In this document: piece by piece, positions 35,652 through 45,303 of the stretch
How the letters are laid out: each line of letters starts with the position of its first letter
Position numbering within the stretch: position 1 is the first letter of the stretch
Assembly: GCF_905397375.1 (NCBI RefSeq)
Contig: NZ_CAJPVG010000001.1
Span: 682,001-746,000, forward strand
DNA length: 64,000 nt
Source: Ralstonia mannitolilytica
GTDB lineage: Bacteria > Pseudomonadota > Gammaproteobacteria > Burkholderiales > Burkholderiaceae
Reading direction: 5' to 3'
The notes under the pieces: generated by a model
Databases searched by the model: none
What the model was told of the DNA's origin: nothing
The model's input: the letters and a program-made list of their open reading frames with translations, nothing else
Program-made: the position numbers and the translations under genes

Positions 35652-36598
35652 TGGGCGCGACTGTACACAAGCCTGTCGTCCTGGTGACGGCGGCCGACCT
35701 GGCGCCGCAGGCGCTCGACATGCTGGCCGACTTCGAGGTCGTGTTTGCCGGCAAGCAGCCGACCGAAGACGACATCGTCGCGCTGTGCGGGCGGCACAAG
35801 CCGGTGGCGATCATCGTGCGCTACGGCAAGGTCAATGCGCGCATCATGGATGCGGCCGGCAACCTGCAGGTCATCTCCAAGCACGGCAGCGGCATCGACG
35901 TTATCGACCAGGAGGCTGCTGCCGCGCGCGGCATCGCCGTGCGCGCCGCGGTCGGCGCCAATGCGGCGGCGGTGGCCGAGCATGCGTGGGCGCTCATCCT
36001 GGCGTGCGCCAAGGCCGTTCCGCAACTCGACGCGCGCATGCGCGCCGGACATTGGGACAAGGCGACGCACAAGTCGGTCGAGCTGGATGGCCGCACGCTG
36101 GGCCTTGTCGGCCTGGGCGCGATCGGACGGCGCACGGCCGCCATCGGGCTGGCGTTCGGCATGAAGGTGCTTGCGTTCGATCCGTATGCCAAGGAGGCAC
36201 CGGCCGGCGTGCAGCTGGTCAGCCTCGACACGCTCTACGCGCAGTCGGACGTGGTCTCGCTGCACTGCCCGCTGACGGCCGAGAACCGCAGGATGCTGAA
36301 CCGCGACACGCTCAAGCGCTTCAAGCCGGGTGCGATTCTCGTCAACACCGCGCGCGGCGGCCTCATCGACGAGGCGGCGCTGGCCGAGGCACTTGCCAGC
36401 GGCCAGCTGAGCGCGGCCGGGCTCGACAGCTTCGAGGTGGAGCCGATGACGACGCCGCACCCGTTCCAGGGCATCGGCAACGTCATCCTGTCGCCGCACA
36501 TCGGCGGCGTGAGCGATGCGGCCTACGTGAACATGGGCAAGGGCGCGGCGGCCAACGTGCTCGCGGTGATCGAGGAGCGCGCGCGTACTGCCGCGTGA
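35651..36598 (+). CDS. D-isomer-specific 2-hydroxyacid dehydrogenase
   Basis: 315-residue NAD(P)-dependent dehydrogenase. Nucleotide-binding GLGAIGRR (near residue 155), NTARGGLIDE with the catalytic Arg, the conserved Glu in DSFEVEP, and the catalytic His in LSPHIGG. It interconverts a 2-oxo acid and a D-2-hydroxy acid. ATG 35651 shares TGATG with the upstream stop (a GTG at 35648 is also in frame). The substrate is presumably an intermediate of the same pathway. Confidence 0.88.
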   Translation: MGATVHKPVVLVTAADLAPQALDMLADFEVVFAGKQPTEDDIVALCGRHKPVAIIVRYGKVNARIMDAAGNLQVISKHGSGIDVIDQEAAAARGIAVRAAVGANAAAVAEHAWALILACAKAVPQLDARMRAGHWDKATHKSVELDGRTLGLVGLGAIGRRTAAIGLAFGMKVLAFDPYAKEAPAGVQLVSLDTLYAQSDVVSLHCPLTAENRRMLNRDTLKRFKPGAILVNTARGGLIDEAALAEALASGQLSAAGLDSFEVEPMTTPHPFQGIGNVILSPHIGGVSDAAYVNMGKGAAANVLAVIEERARTAA

Positions 36599-37545
36599 TG
36601 GCCATGTACATGCTCTCGCCAGCTGTCGTGCGTGAAGCGGAAGTCTTTACGCGCATGCCGGACACGTTCCGCAGGCCCGACGTGCAGACCGAGTGGGCGC
36701 GCGCCAACCGCGGTGGCCAACCCACCGACGCCTTCCTCGAAGGGCCGGTGTGGAGCCCCGATGGCCAAGGACGCGGCCATCTGTACGTGACCGACATCCC
36801 GCATGGCCGCATCTTCCGCATCTCGCCTGCGGGCGAATGGGAGCTTGTCGTCGAATACGACGGCGAGCCGAACGGCATGAAGCGGTTCGACGACGCGCAC
36901 CTGCTCATCACCGACTACCGCAACGGGCTGATGCTGCTCGACATCCGGCGTGGCGTAGTCGTGCCGTACCTGGAGCGGCGCAACTCAGAGCGCTTCAAGG
37001 GCGTGAATGACCTGACGTTCGATTCGCGCGGCAACCTGTACTTCACGGATCAGGGCCAGACCGGGCTGCACGATCCGACGGGGCGTGTCTATCGGCTCTC
37101 GCCGGAGGGCAAGCTCGACATGCTGCTGGACAACTGCCCCAGCCCCAACGGGCTGGTGCTCTCACCGGACGAGAAGGTGCTCTACGTGGCCATGACGCGC
37201 GGCAATTGCGTGTGGCGGGTGCCGCTGCAGGCCGACGGCTCGGTCAGCAAGGTGGGGCAGTTCTTTTCGTCGTATGGCCCAAGCGGCCCGGATGGCCTGG
37301 CGATCGACACGTCGGGCAGGCTGTTCGTGGCCAACCCCGGCCTGGGCCGCGCGTGGGTGCTGAACCATCGCGCGGAGCCGGAGGTGATTGTGACGAGCCC
37401 CGAAGGTGCCTCGCTGACCAACCTGTGCTTTGGCGGGCCCGGGATGAAGACGCTGTTCATGACGGAATCGATATCCGGCACGGTGCTCATGACCGAGATG
37501 GACATCGCCGGCCCGCTGCCGCACCGCGCGAGGGCTCCAGCCTAG
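36598..37545 (+). CDS. SMP-30/gluconolactonase-family lactonase
   Basis: 315 residues forming a six-bladed propeller. Metal-binding residues are seen as Glu in FLEGPVWSPDG, Asn in CPSPNGLVLSPDEKVLYVAM and Asp in GPDGLAIDTSGRLFVANPG. This family opens sugar-acid or related lactones using calcium or zinc. Coupled to the dehydrogenase by TGATG (start ATG 36598; ATG 36604 is the alternative). No signal peptide, so cytoplasmic. Confidence 0.87.
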   Translation: MAMYMLSPAVVREAEVFTRMPDTFRRPDVQTEWARANRGGQPTDAFLEGPVWSPDGQGRGHLYVTDIPHGRIFRISPAGEWELVVEYDGEPNGMKRFDDAHLLITDYRNGLMLLDIRRGVVVPYLERRNSERFKGVNDLTFDSRGNLYFTDQGQTGLHDPTGRVYRLSPEGKLDMLLDNCPSPNGLVLSPDEKVLYVAMTRGNCVWRVPLQADGSVSKVGQFFSSYGPSGPDGLAIDTSGRLFVANPGLGRAWVLNHRAEPEVIVTSPEGASLTNLCFGGPGMKTLFMTESISGTVLMTEMDIAGPLPHRARAPA

Positions 37546-37595
37546 CGCATCGATACGCAACCCGGAGCGCCCACAGAGGCGCGATGGAGGAGACC

Positions 37596-38966
37596 ATGCA
37601 ACTATCCCAGACCTTGAGTGCAGCCACGCCGCCAACAGACGCGAGTGCGCATGTCGCGGCCACCCTGCCGGATGCCCACTACCAGGCGAGCGAGCGCACG
37701 CTGGCCAAGGCGTTTCGGCGCATCCTGCCCTTCATCTTCGCCTGCTATGTGATCAGCTATCTCGATCGCACCAACGTGGGCTTTGCGGCGCTCACCATGA
37801 ACCAGGACATCGGCCTGACCGCCGAGCAGTTCGGGTTCGGGGCGGGGCTGTTCTTCATCGGGTATTTCCTGTTCGAGATTCCCAGCAACCTCATCATGCA
37901 GAAGGTGGGCGCGCGCGTCTGGATCGCGCGGATCATGATCACGTGGGGCATCTTCTCGATGGCGACGGCGTTTGTAGTCGGACCCAAGAGCTTTGCGGCC
38001 GCGCGCTTCCTCCTGGGGCTGGCCGAGGCGGGCTTCACGCCCGGCATTTACCTGTATTTCACGCACTGGTTTCCGGGCAAGTGGCGCGCCAAGGTGACCG
38101 CGGCGTTCCTGGTGGGCATTCCGGTGGCCAACATGATCGGCTCGCCGATTTCCGGTGCGTTGCTGCAGCTCGGCGGCCTGCATGGCCTGCGCAGCTGGCA
38201 GTGGCTGCTGCTGATCGAAGGGTTGCCAGCCGTGCTGCTCGGTATCGCGTGCCTGTTCGTGCTGGCGGATCGGCCGGAAAAGGCGAAATGGCTCACCGAC
38301 GATGAGAAGGCCGTCCTCGCACGCCGTCTCGCGCTGGAGCAGCGCGACATCGCCAGCAAGCATGGCGCGACCCTGCGCGATGCGATGACGAACTGGCGCG
38401 TCTTCGTGCTGGCGTTCATCAACTTCTGCGGCATCGTCGGCTCCATCGGCGTGGGCCTGTGGATGCCGCAGATCATCAAGCAGTTCGGCGTCGAGCACAC
38501 CGTGGTCGGGTGGCTGACGGCGACTCCGTACGCAATGGGCGCTGTGGTCATGCTGTGGTGGGCGCGTGTGGCGAACCGCGCGCAGAACCGCATTCCTTAC
38601 GTGGCCGGCGCGCTTGTCGTGGCGGCGGCGGCGCTGGCGGCCAGCACGGTGTTGCACGCACCCGCGCTGAAGCTGGTCGCCCTGTGCGTGACGGTGAGCG
38701 GCATCCTGGCATTCCAGGCCACGTACTGGGCCATCCCGTCGAGCTTCCTGACGGGCCGTGCGGCGGCGGGCGGTCTGGCGCTGATCGTATCGGTGGGCAA
38801 TCTCGGCGGCTTTGTCGGGCCGTCGATGATCGGCGCGATCAAGCAGTTTTCCCACGGCTTCACGGCGCCGCTCATGGCGGTGTCTGCGGTGCTGCTCATC
38901 GGTGCGCTGGCCATCGCCTGGCTGGGCGACCCGGGCGCAGATGCCGGGGAAGCGGCCGCCCATTGA
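37596..38966 (+). CDS. MFS permease, anion:cation symporter family (first of two)
   Basis: 456 residues, twelve helices after a 45-residue polar N-terminus. ISYLDRTNVGFAALTMNQDIGL and RFLLGLAEAGFTPGIYLYFTHWFP are signatures of the ACS branch (tartrate, galactonate, phthalate, glucarate transporters). Start ATG 37596, right behind GGAGGAGACC. It should import the organic acid degraded by this operon. Similar in length and motifs to the next gene (about 86 bp on), so the pair looks like a duplication or two related uptake systems. Confidence 0.88.
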   Translation: MQLSQTLSAATPPTDASAHVAATLPDAHYQASERTLAKAFRRILPFIFACYVISYLDRTNVGFAALTMNQDIGLTAEQFGFGAGLFFIGYFLFEIPSNLIMQKVGARVWIARIMITWGIFSMATAFVVGPKSFAAARFLLGLAEAGFTPGIYLYFTHWFPGKWRAKVTAAFLVGIPVANMIGSPISGALLQLGGLHGLRSWQWLLLIEGLPAVLLGIACLFVLADRPEKAKWLTDDEKAVLARRLALEQRDIASKHGATLRDAMTNWRVFVLAFINFCGIVGSIGVGLWMPQIIKQFGVEHTVVGWLTATPYAMGAVVMLWWARVANRAQNRIPYVAGALVVAAAALAASTVLHAPALKLVALCVTVSGILAFQATYWAIPSSFLTGRAAAGGLALIVSVGNLGGFVGPSMIGAIKQFSHGFTAPLMAVSAVLLIGALAIAWLGDPGADAGEAAAH

Positions 38967-39051
38967 CGGCCCCATCGCAGTACCTACCCTTGTTTCTGAA
39001 CACCCCATATCGACAGCGCCGCAAAATCCACGACGGCGCCAGGAGACACAC

Positions 39052-40377
39052 ATGCAAGTGACGGGCAGTACCGGTGTCACCGATCTCGAGCAGCGGACCC
39101 TGCGCAAGGTGGTCTGGCGGCTCGTGCCATTCCTCATGGTCTGCTACCTGCTGGCCTTCATTGATCGCGGCAACGTGGGCATGGCCTCGCTGCAGATGAA
39201 CCATGACCTCGGGCTCACGGCCCGGGTGTTCGGGTTCGGCAGCAGCCTGTTCTTCGTGTCGTACTTCTTCTTCGAGGTGCCGAGCAACCTGGCGCTGCAG
39301 CGCTACGGCGCGCGCATCTGGATCGCGCGGATCATGATCACGTGGGGCCTGGTCTCGGCCGCCACCGCGCTGGTCAGTGGCCCCGCGTCGTTCTACACGC
39401 TGCGCTTTCTGCTCGGCGCGGCCGAGGCGGGTTTCTTTCCCGGCGTGCTGCTGTATCTGTCGTACTGGATTCCGGCCACGCACCGCGCGCGCATCGTGGC
39501 GATTTTCATGGTGGCAATTCCGGCAGCGAGCTTCATCGGCTCGCCCATCTCGGCCGCGTTGCTGCAGATGGACGGCGTGGCCGGGTTGCGTGGCTGGCAC
39601 TGGCTGTTCATTCTCGAAGGGATTCCCACCGTGCTGCTCGGCTTTGCGTGCCTGCGCGTGCTGACGAACCGGCCCGAAGAAGCGAAGTGGCTGTCCGACG
39701 AAGAACGCCAGTGGCTGACGAGCACGCTGGCCGGCGAAGCACGTGGGCCGAAGAAGGTGGCGCAGATGCCGCTGGTCAAGCTGTTCTGCAATCGCTACGT
39801 GCTCTGCCTCGCGCTGGTGGATGTGTGCGCGTCGGCGGCCGGCAGCACGCTCTCGGTGTGGCAGCCGCAACTGCTGAAGTCGTTCGGGCTGACCGTCATG
39901 CAGACCGGGCTGCTGAACTCGGTGCCGTACGCGCTGGCATCGGTCCTGATGGTTCTCTGGGGTCGCAGTTCCGATCGCCGGAAAGAACGTCGCTGGCACA
40001 CGGCCATCCCCATGCTGCTGATCGGCCTGGGCCTGTTCGGCACGTCGCTCAGCGACTCGCTCATGCCGACCATGGTGATGCTGTGCGCGGTGCTCGTCGG
40101 CGCGTATTCGTTCAAGGGACCGTTCTGGGCGCTCGCATCGGGCATGCTGTCGAACAGCGCGGCAGCAGCCGGACTGGCCACCATCAATGCGATTGCCAAC
40201 CTCATCGGCGGCGGCCTCATGGTGAATGTGTACGGCTGGGTCAAGCAGGCGACCGGCAGCTACGCACTCGCGCTGATGCCCCTGGCCGTGTTGACGCTTG
40301 TGAGCGTGGCGACGCTGCTGCTCCTGAGCCGGAACCGGCGGCAAGCGCAGGTGCTGAGCAAGACGGAGGCCGCCTGA
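39052..40377 (+). CDS. MFS permease, anion:cation symporter family (second of two)
   Basis: 441 residues, twelve helices. LAFIDRGNVGMASLQMNHDLGL and RFLLGAAEAGFFPGVLLYLSYWIP give the same ACS signatures as the upstream permease. ATG 39052 with CAGGAGACACAC. Two ACS permeases in one operon suggest either two substrates (for example a lactone and its acid) or an alternate induction state. Confidence 0.88.
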   Translation: MQVTGSTGVTDLEQRTLRKVVWRLVPFLMVCYLLAFIDRGNVGMASLQMNHDLGLTARVFGFGSSLFFVSYFFFEVPSNLALQRYGARIWIARIMITWGLVSAATALVSGPASFYTLRFLLGAAEAGFFPGVLLYLSYWIPATHRARIVAIFMVAIPAASFIGSPISAALLQMDGVAGLRGWHWLFILEGIPTVLLGFACLRVLTNRPEEAKWLSDEERQWLTSTLAGEARGPKKVAQMPLVKLFCNRYVLCLALVDVCASAAGSTLSVWQPQLLKSFGLTVMQTGLLNSVPYALASVLMVLWGRSSDRRKERRWHTAIPMLLIGLGLFGTSLSDSLMPTMVMLCAVLVGAYSFKGPFWALASGMLSNSAAAAGLATINAIANLIGGGLMVNVYGWVKQATGSYALALMPLAVLTLVSVATLLLLSRNRRQAQVLSKTEAA

Positions 40378-40379
40378 CC

Positions 40380-41312
40380 ATGGCCGCGTTCAATCGAAGG
40401 CACTTCCTGCTGGCGACCGGCGCGGGTGCCCTGGCTGCCGCCGCTGCGCCGTTCGGCCATGCAGAGGAGGTGTGGTCCAGCGGCTCGGCGGCGCCGTCGT
40501 TCAAGCTGCCCGCCGGCGCCGTGGACTGCCACATGCACATCTACGACGACCGCTTCCCCAGCGCGCCCCACACCACGCTGCGGCCGCCCAACGCCAGCAT
40601 TGCCCAGTACCGTCACGTCCAAGCCCGCCTGGGCGTGCAGCGCAATGTGGTGGTCACGCCTTCCACCTACGGCACCGACAACCGCTGCCTGCTCGACGCG
40701 CTCACGCAGTTTGGCGGCAACGCGCGGGGCGTTGCGGTCGTCGATACGTCGGTGACCGACGCGCAGCTTGCGCAGATGCACGCGGCGGGCGTCCGCGCGA
40801 TCCGCTTCAACCTGAGCTACCCAGGCGCCACCACCGTCGACATGCTGGCCCCGCTGGCAGCGCGCGTGGCCACGCTTGGCTGGCATATCGAACTCGTCGT
40901 GCCCGGCGCAAAGCTGCCGGAACTGGAGCCTCACCTGCGCGCGCTGCCGTGCCCCCTCGTCATCGACCACATCGCGCATATCCCCCAGCCGGGCGGCCTG
41001 CAGTCGGACGCCATGCGCACGGCACAGCGCCTTGTCGACAAGGGCAACACGTGGATCACGCTGTCCGGCCCCTACGTGGACACGCAGACCGGCGCGCCCG
41101 CCTATGCCGATGTGGAACCCGTGGCGAAGGCGTTCATCGACATGGCGCCCGAGCGGATGCTTTGGGGCACCGACTGGCCGCATCCGACCGAGAAGACACA
41201 CAAGCCCGATGATGCCGCCCTGGTGGACTTGATGGCGCGGTGGATCGGGCGCGCCGATTGGCTGGAGCGCGTATTTGTTTCCAATCCGGCGCGGCTTTAT
41301 GGCTTTGGTTGA
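40380..41312 (+). CDS. amidohydrolase, 2-pyrone-4,6-dicarboxylate lactonase-like, Tat-exported
   Basis: 310 residues. An N-terminal Tat signal (NRRHFLLATGAGALAAAAA, cleavage near HAEE) precedes a TIM-barrel hydrolase with His-x-His in VDCHMHIYD (51 and 53), VVTPSTYGTDNRCLLDAL and, late, GTDWPHP with a conserved Asp. This matches the LigI group, lactonases for 2-pyrone-4,6-dicarboxylate and related lactones. LigI itself is cytoplasmic; the Tat signal would place this one in the periplasm, which is unusual. Last gene of the operon, 2 bp after the MFS stop. Confidence 0.83.
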   Translation: MAAFNRRHFLLATGAGALAAAAAPFGHAEEVWSSGSAAPSFKLPAGAVDCHMHIYDDRFPSAPHTTLRPPNASIAQYRHVQARLGVQRNVVVTPSTYGTDNRCLLDALTQFGGNARGVAVVDTSVTDAQLAQMHAAGVRAIRFNLSYPGATTVDMLAPLAARVATLGWHIELVVPGAKLPELEPHLRALPCPLVIDHIAHIPQPGGLQSDAMRTAQRLVDKGNTWITLSGPYVDTQTGAPAYADVEPVAKAFIDMAPERMLWGTDWPHPTEKTHKPDDAALVDLMARWIGRADWLERVFVSNPARLYGFG

Positions 41313-41396
41313 CCCTGGCGCCATGCAGCCGCGTTGCGCCCCAATGCCTCGGCGGCCAGCCCAGCGCCTCACCGGGCCCGAGCCAACTTCCGGCAC

Positions 41397-43568
41397 TCAG
41401 AAGTACACCGTCGCACTGGCCCGATACGTTCGCGGCGCGCCCTGCACCAGGATGAAACCCCAGCTCGGCAGCCAGTACCTCTCGTTGGTCAGGTTGTCGA
41501 CGTTGAACCGCAACGTCACCGGCTTGCCGCCGACCTTGGTGCTGTACCGCGCGCCCACATCAAACGTGTGATACCCCGGCACGATGTTGCTGTTGTTCGC
41601 TTCGAGCGCCGAGTTGCCAACGTACTGCCCTCCCGCAGACAACACCAGCCCCGGCATCGCGGGCACGGCGTATTCGAGGTACGCCGTTGCCTTGAAGCGT
41701 GGCGCGCCGTAGGCCCGCTTGCCCTGCACCGACGCATCGGCCTGGGTGTTCTCCGCGTCCATGAAGAGCACGCCACCGAGCACCGTCCAGTCGCGCGCCA
41801 GCCTGCCGCGCGCACTGAGTTCCAGCCCGCGATAACGCGTCTCGCCGTCTTGCGTGTAGACGTTGTCCGGGCGCAGATAGGCCAGGCCCCGCTGCACCTG
41901 GAACAGCGCTGCACCGAACGTCCAGTCGTGCAGCTCGGCCTTGGCGCCGATTTCCATCTGCTTGCTCTTGAGGGGTCCGAACACCGTGCCCGCATTGGCG
42001 GCGGTGTTGGGCGCGCTGTTGCCGGCTTCCAGAGATTCCACGTAGCTCGTGTACAGCGTCAGGGGCTGCACGGGCTTGAACATCACCGCCAGCGTGGGCG
42101 TGATCGGGTCGCGATCGTACTTGGCGGACGTGGTGCCGTCGGCGTTGTAGCCGGTCTGGCGGAAGCGCGTGTAGCGCAGGCCACCGAGGACCGACCACTG
42201 CTCGTTGAACTTGACCGTGTCGCTCGCAAACACGGCGGTCTGATTGATCTTCGACGTGCGGTACATGCCGTCTGACGATGGCACCTGCATCGGTGTCGCG
42301 CCCGAAGAGACGAACGCCGACGTGTCATACAGGTTGCCCGTGCCGAGCAGCGTGGCGCCGAAGCCCGTGGTGGCCTGCGTGAGGCTCTGCCATGACGTGC
42401 CCAACACCAGCTCATGCTCGATCGGACCGGTGCGGACTCGGCCGTTGACCATCACCTGCGCCTGGCTGTACTGGTAGCGCTGATACGAGCCGTACTGCAG
42501 TTCCGTGAACGTGCCCGCGTTGTCGGTGAGCTGGATCGCGCTGTCGGCGTTGCCGCGATTCTGCTGCGCGTAGCGGTACGAGGCGCGCACGTTCCAGTCG
42601 GGCGTGGCGGCCCAGTTCAGCTCCGTGCCGACGGTCTTGATCTCGGTTTCGTAGTACGACCCGCGCGAGGCCACACGCTGGCTGCCGTCAATTGCGCGCG
42701 GCGTGCGCACGAACTCCGTCACGGGTACGCCAAAGTCCTGGCCGGGGATGATGCCGTAGTACGCGCCCTGTACGTTGCGCTGCATGTACAGCCCGTCGAA
42801 CGACCATTGCAGATCGGGCGTGATGCGCGCATCGAGCGCGAGCGATGCGGAGTCGCGCTTGATGTGGCCGCCGTCGACAAAGGTGTCGCCTTCTTCATGC
42901 ACCACGCCCAGACGCGCGCCCAGCGCCTTGCCCTCCCCGAAGCGGCCGCCCACGTCTATCGATTCCTTCAGCGTGCCGCCGCGGGTGAAGCCGAATGTGG
43001 CGCTGCCGCCAAACGTGTTGGCTGGCCGCTTCGTGACGAAGTTGGCAATGCCGCCCGGCGTGCCAAAGCCATACATGAAACCGGACAGGCCCTTGAGCAG
43101 TTCGACACGCTCGAAGTGTTCGAGCGGGAAATCGCTGCCCCAGTTCGGCACGGCAAGCCCGTCGATCTTGTAGCCCTCCAGCAGGTCGAGCTGCAGCCCG
43201 CGGATGGTGATGTTCGATGCTTCGCCGATGTAGCCGTCGTTGTTGGCCGTGACGGACGGGTCGCCCTTGAACACCTCCCCGATGGTCTGCGCCTGGCGAT
43301 TCTGGATGAGTTCCTGCGTGGCGACGTTGATGGAGAAGGGCGTGTCGAGCAGGGGTCTGTCGCCCAGCGCGCCGGTACTTGCCTGCTTGGCGCCGTACGC
43401 GACCGATTTGCCCGCCGACACCTGCGTGGCAGGCAGCTCGACCTGCGCGGTGCTCGGTTGTGCCAACGCTGCGCCGGCGCTCATCGCGCTCAATGCCAGC
43501 GCAAGCTGCCGTGCCAGCGGCGTGGCACGAAGGTGGACGGTGGAATGGCGTGGTGCTGCGGCTCGCAT
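41397..43568 (-). CDS. TonB-dependent siderophore receptor
   Basis: 723 residues from ATG 43568, which has GGGGAGC upstream (ATG 43622 is possible but poorer). A signal peptide of about 35 residues (ALALSAMSAGAALAQ), plug domain (FSINVATQELIQNRQAQTIGEVFKGDPSV, ITIRGLQLDLLEGYKIDGL, VELLKGLSGFMYGFGTPGGIANFVTKRP) and a barrel ending ASATVYF. It lies 108 bp after the PepSY gene on the same strand, with no Fur box of its own, so it is probably the last gene of the Fur-controlled operon from 45851. Ligand unknown; FhuE/FpvA-like receptors share this plug. Confidence 0.9.
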   Translation of the reverse strand: MRAAAPRHSTVHLRATPLARQLALALSAMSAGAALAQPSTAQVELPATQVSAGKSVAYGAKQASTGALGDRPLLDTPFSINVATQELIQNRQAQTIGEVFKGDPSVTANNDGYIGEASNITIRGLQLDLLEGYKIDGLAVPNWGSDFPLEHFERVELLKGLSGFMYGFGTPGGIANFVTKRPANTFGGSATFGFTRGGTLKESIDVGGRFGEGKALGARLGVVHEEGDTFVDGGHIKRDSASLALDARITPDLQWSFDGLYMQRNVQGAYYGIIPGQDFGVPVTEFVRTPRAIDGSQRVASRGSYYETEIKTVGTELNWAATPDWNVRASYRYAQQNRGNADSAIQLTDNAGTFTELQYGSYQRYQYSQAQVMVNGRVRTGPIEHELVLGTSWQSLTQATTGFGATLLGTGNLYDTSAFVSSGATPMQVPSSDGMYRTSKINQTAVFASDTVKFNEQWSVLGGLRYTRFRQTGYNADGTTSAKYDRDPITPTLAVMFKPVQPLTLYTSYVESLEAGNSAPNTAANAGTVFGPLKSKQMEIGAKAELHDWTFGAALFQVQRGLAYLRPDNVYTQDGETRYRGLELSARGRLARDWTVLGGVLFMDAENTQADASVQGKRAYGAPRFKATAYLEYAVPAMPGLVLSAGGQYVGNSALEANNSNIVPGYHTFDVGARYSTKVGGKPVTLRFNVDNLTNERYWLPSWGFILVQGAPRTYRASATVYF

Positions 43569-43676
43569 GATCAAGCTCCCCGGGATCAATGTGTCGATAC
43601 GGATGTGCGTGACCACGCGCATGCCGACGGCGGCACGCGCGAGGCCTCTGCGGATGGATGGTTTTTCTTTAGGGCG

Positions 43677-45296
43677 TCAGGGCTCTCGGGCCACGCTCCT
43701 CAGGCTGCGGTGGGCGTGCGATTCACGCGCCGGCATGGCCCAGACGGAATCGGGCGCACCGTGGCGCCCCCGGCGCAACGTGGCACGCGCGAGGCCGATA
43801 AAGCCGCACGCCAGCGCCAGTGCGCCGATGTCGAAACCGGCGACCATCCAGTCGCCGCGCGCGATGGTGCGCAGCAGGTGGTCTCCGGTCACGACGGCAT
43901 TGGTGATGGGGGCGAGTACCGCCGCAACGGCGGCAGCGCCCAGCAACTCGACCGCGCCCCGTGCGGGCGGACGCAGCATCGCCCACGTAATCGCCGCGAA
44001 GAACACGGTGTAGTACGTCACGCCAGCCGATTGCCCGGGCCACAGCAGCGCTGCGGGAAACGTCGCCATCACGCCCACGCAGCAGCCGATGCAGACGCCC
44101 ACCGTCGCACGCGCCAGCAGTTGGTGCACGCGCGGCTGGTCGGCCTGGCGTTGCTTGCGCCGCGATTCGATCCACAGCAGGTTGCCGGAATAGAACACGA
44201 ACGCGCCGGCCAGGCCCATCACGAGGTAGGCCAGGCGCAGGGCGATATCGCCATAGGTGCCGAAATGCAGCCCGTAGACGAGGCTGTAGATGGCGTGGTT
44301 GGTGTCGCGCACGTCCGGCGTCTGGTTGCCGACGAGCTTGCCGCTGTCGGGCTGGTCGGCCGCCGCGCGGATCGCCACCGAGCCGTAGTCGCCCACGGCG
44401 CGTGTGCTGCTACCGCGCACTTCCGCCACGGCATTGGCGTCGCCAATGTGCTGATAGTGGATCGACTTTGCCGTAAAGGCCGGTCCGGCCGCTTCGCGTG
44501 CGCGGGCCAGCAGTTGCTCGGCGGGCAGCAGCGGCGCGGCGCGGTGGGCGGCGGTCACCGTGCCGGCTGCCGTGGTCACGCGCGGCACTGCGTCGAACAG
44601 CTTGCCGTTGAGCGCGACCGTGTTGAACACCGTCATCAGCAGGATGCTCAGGCACAGCACCGGCGCCGTGATCGCAAAGATCAGATGGAAGGGCAGGCTG
44701 AACAGGCCCAGCACGTTGTGCATGTCCATCCAGAAGCGCTTGAGATTGCGTCCCGGGCGCACCGCCAGCAGATCCTTCTTCAGGCGCGGCAGATGCAGCA
44801 GCACACCGGAAATGAGCGCCACGCAATACAGCACCGAGATCACGCCCATGAAGTACATGCCCGGCTCTTCCAGCCCGAGCGAGTAGTGCAGCCGGTTCAG
44901 GAAGTTGGCCAGCTCGCCCTTCATCGGTTCGATCGACAGGTCTTTCGGCGACGTCTTGCCCGCGGCAAGCCCGCTGCCGGTGGTCATCTGCCATTCGCCC
45001 TTGCTGTTCTGCCAGTAGGCGGAGAAGTCCGGCTCGCCCTCATTGGGAAAGATGACGTAGGTGCTGGCCGCCGCCGCCGGGTGCGTGCGCACCAGCGTGT
45101 TGACGAAGCGGTCGACCTCGGCCGGTGCGATGGCTGCCGACGCGTGATTGGCCCGCAGCGGGTTCTGCCAGGCGTGCAGTTCTTCATGGAACACTGTCAG
45201 CGCGCCGGCAAAGAAGGCGATGAACAGTGCCCAGCCGGCCATCAGGCCGACCCAGGTATGCAGCGTCTGATACAGGCGTAAGGTTGCAGGTTTCAT
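43677..45296 (-). CDS. PepSY-associated membrane protein of an iron-uptake operon
   Basis: 539 residues with four to eight membrane helices around two PepSY-like periplasmic segments. The opening TLHTWVGLMAGWALFIAFFAGALTVFHEEL and later RLHYSLGLEEPGMYFMG and FWMDMHNVLGLFSLPFHLIFA match PepSY-TM proteins that accompany TonB receptors and are thought to reduce ferric siderophores in the periplasm; the conserved histidines (LHTW, LHYS, MHNVLG, FHLIF) could bind haem or iron. It lies 7 bp after the small membrane-protein gene. Confidence 0.85.
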   Translation of the reverse strand: MKPATLRLYQTLHTWVGLMAGWALFIAFFAGALTVFHEELHAWQNPLRANHASAAIAPAEVDRFVNTLVRTHPAAAASTYVIFPNEGEPDFSAYWQNSKGEWQMTTGSGLAAGKTSPKDLSIEPMKGELANFLNRLHYSLGLEEPGMYFMGVISVLYCVALISGVLLHLPRLKKDLLAVRPGRNLKRFWMDMHNVLGLFSLPFHLIFAITAPVLCLSILLMTVFNTVALNGKLFDAVPRVTTAAGTVTAAHRAAPLLPAEQLLARAREAAGPAFTAKSIHYQHIGDANAVAEVRGSSTRAVGDYGSVAIRAAADQPDSGKLVGNQTPDVRDTNHAIYSLVYGLHFGTYGDIALRLAYLVMGLAGAFVFYSGNLLWIESRRKQRQADQPRVHQLLARATVGVCIGCCVGVMATFPAALLWPGQSAGVTYYTVFFAAITWAMLRPPARGAVELLGAAAVAAVLAPITNAVVTGDHLLRTIARGDWMVAGFDIGALALACGFIGLARATLRRGRHGAPDSVWAMPARESHAHRSLRSVAREP

Positions 45297-45303
45297 CGCG
45301 GAG

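Noticed and set aside
42414..45281. 955-residue open frame on the plus strand
   Set aside because: Shadow of the TonB receptor and PepSY genes on the minus strand; no domain, atypical amino-acid composition.
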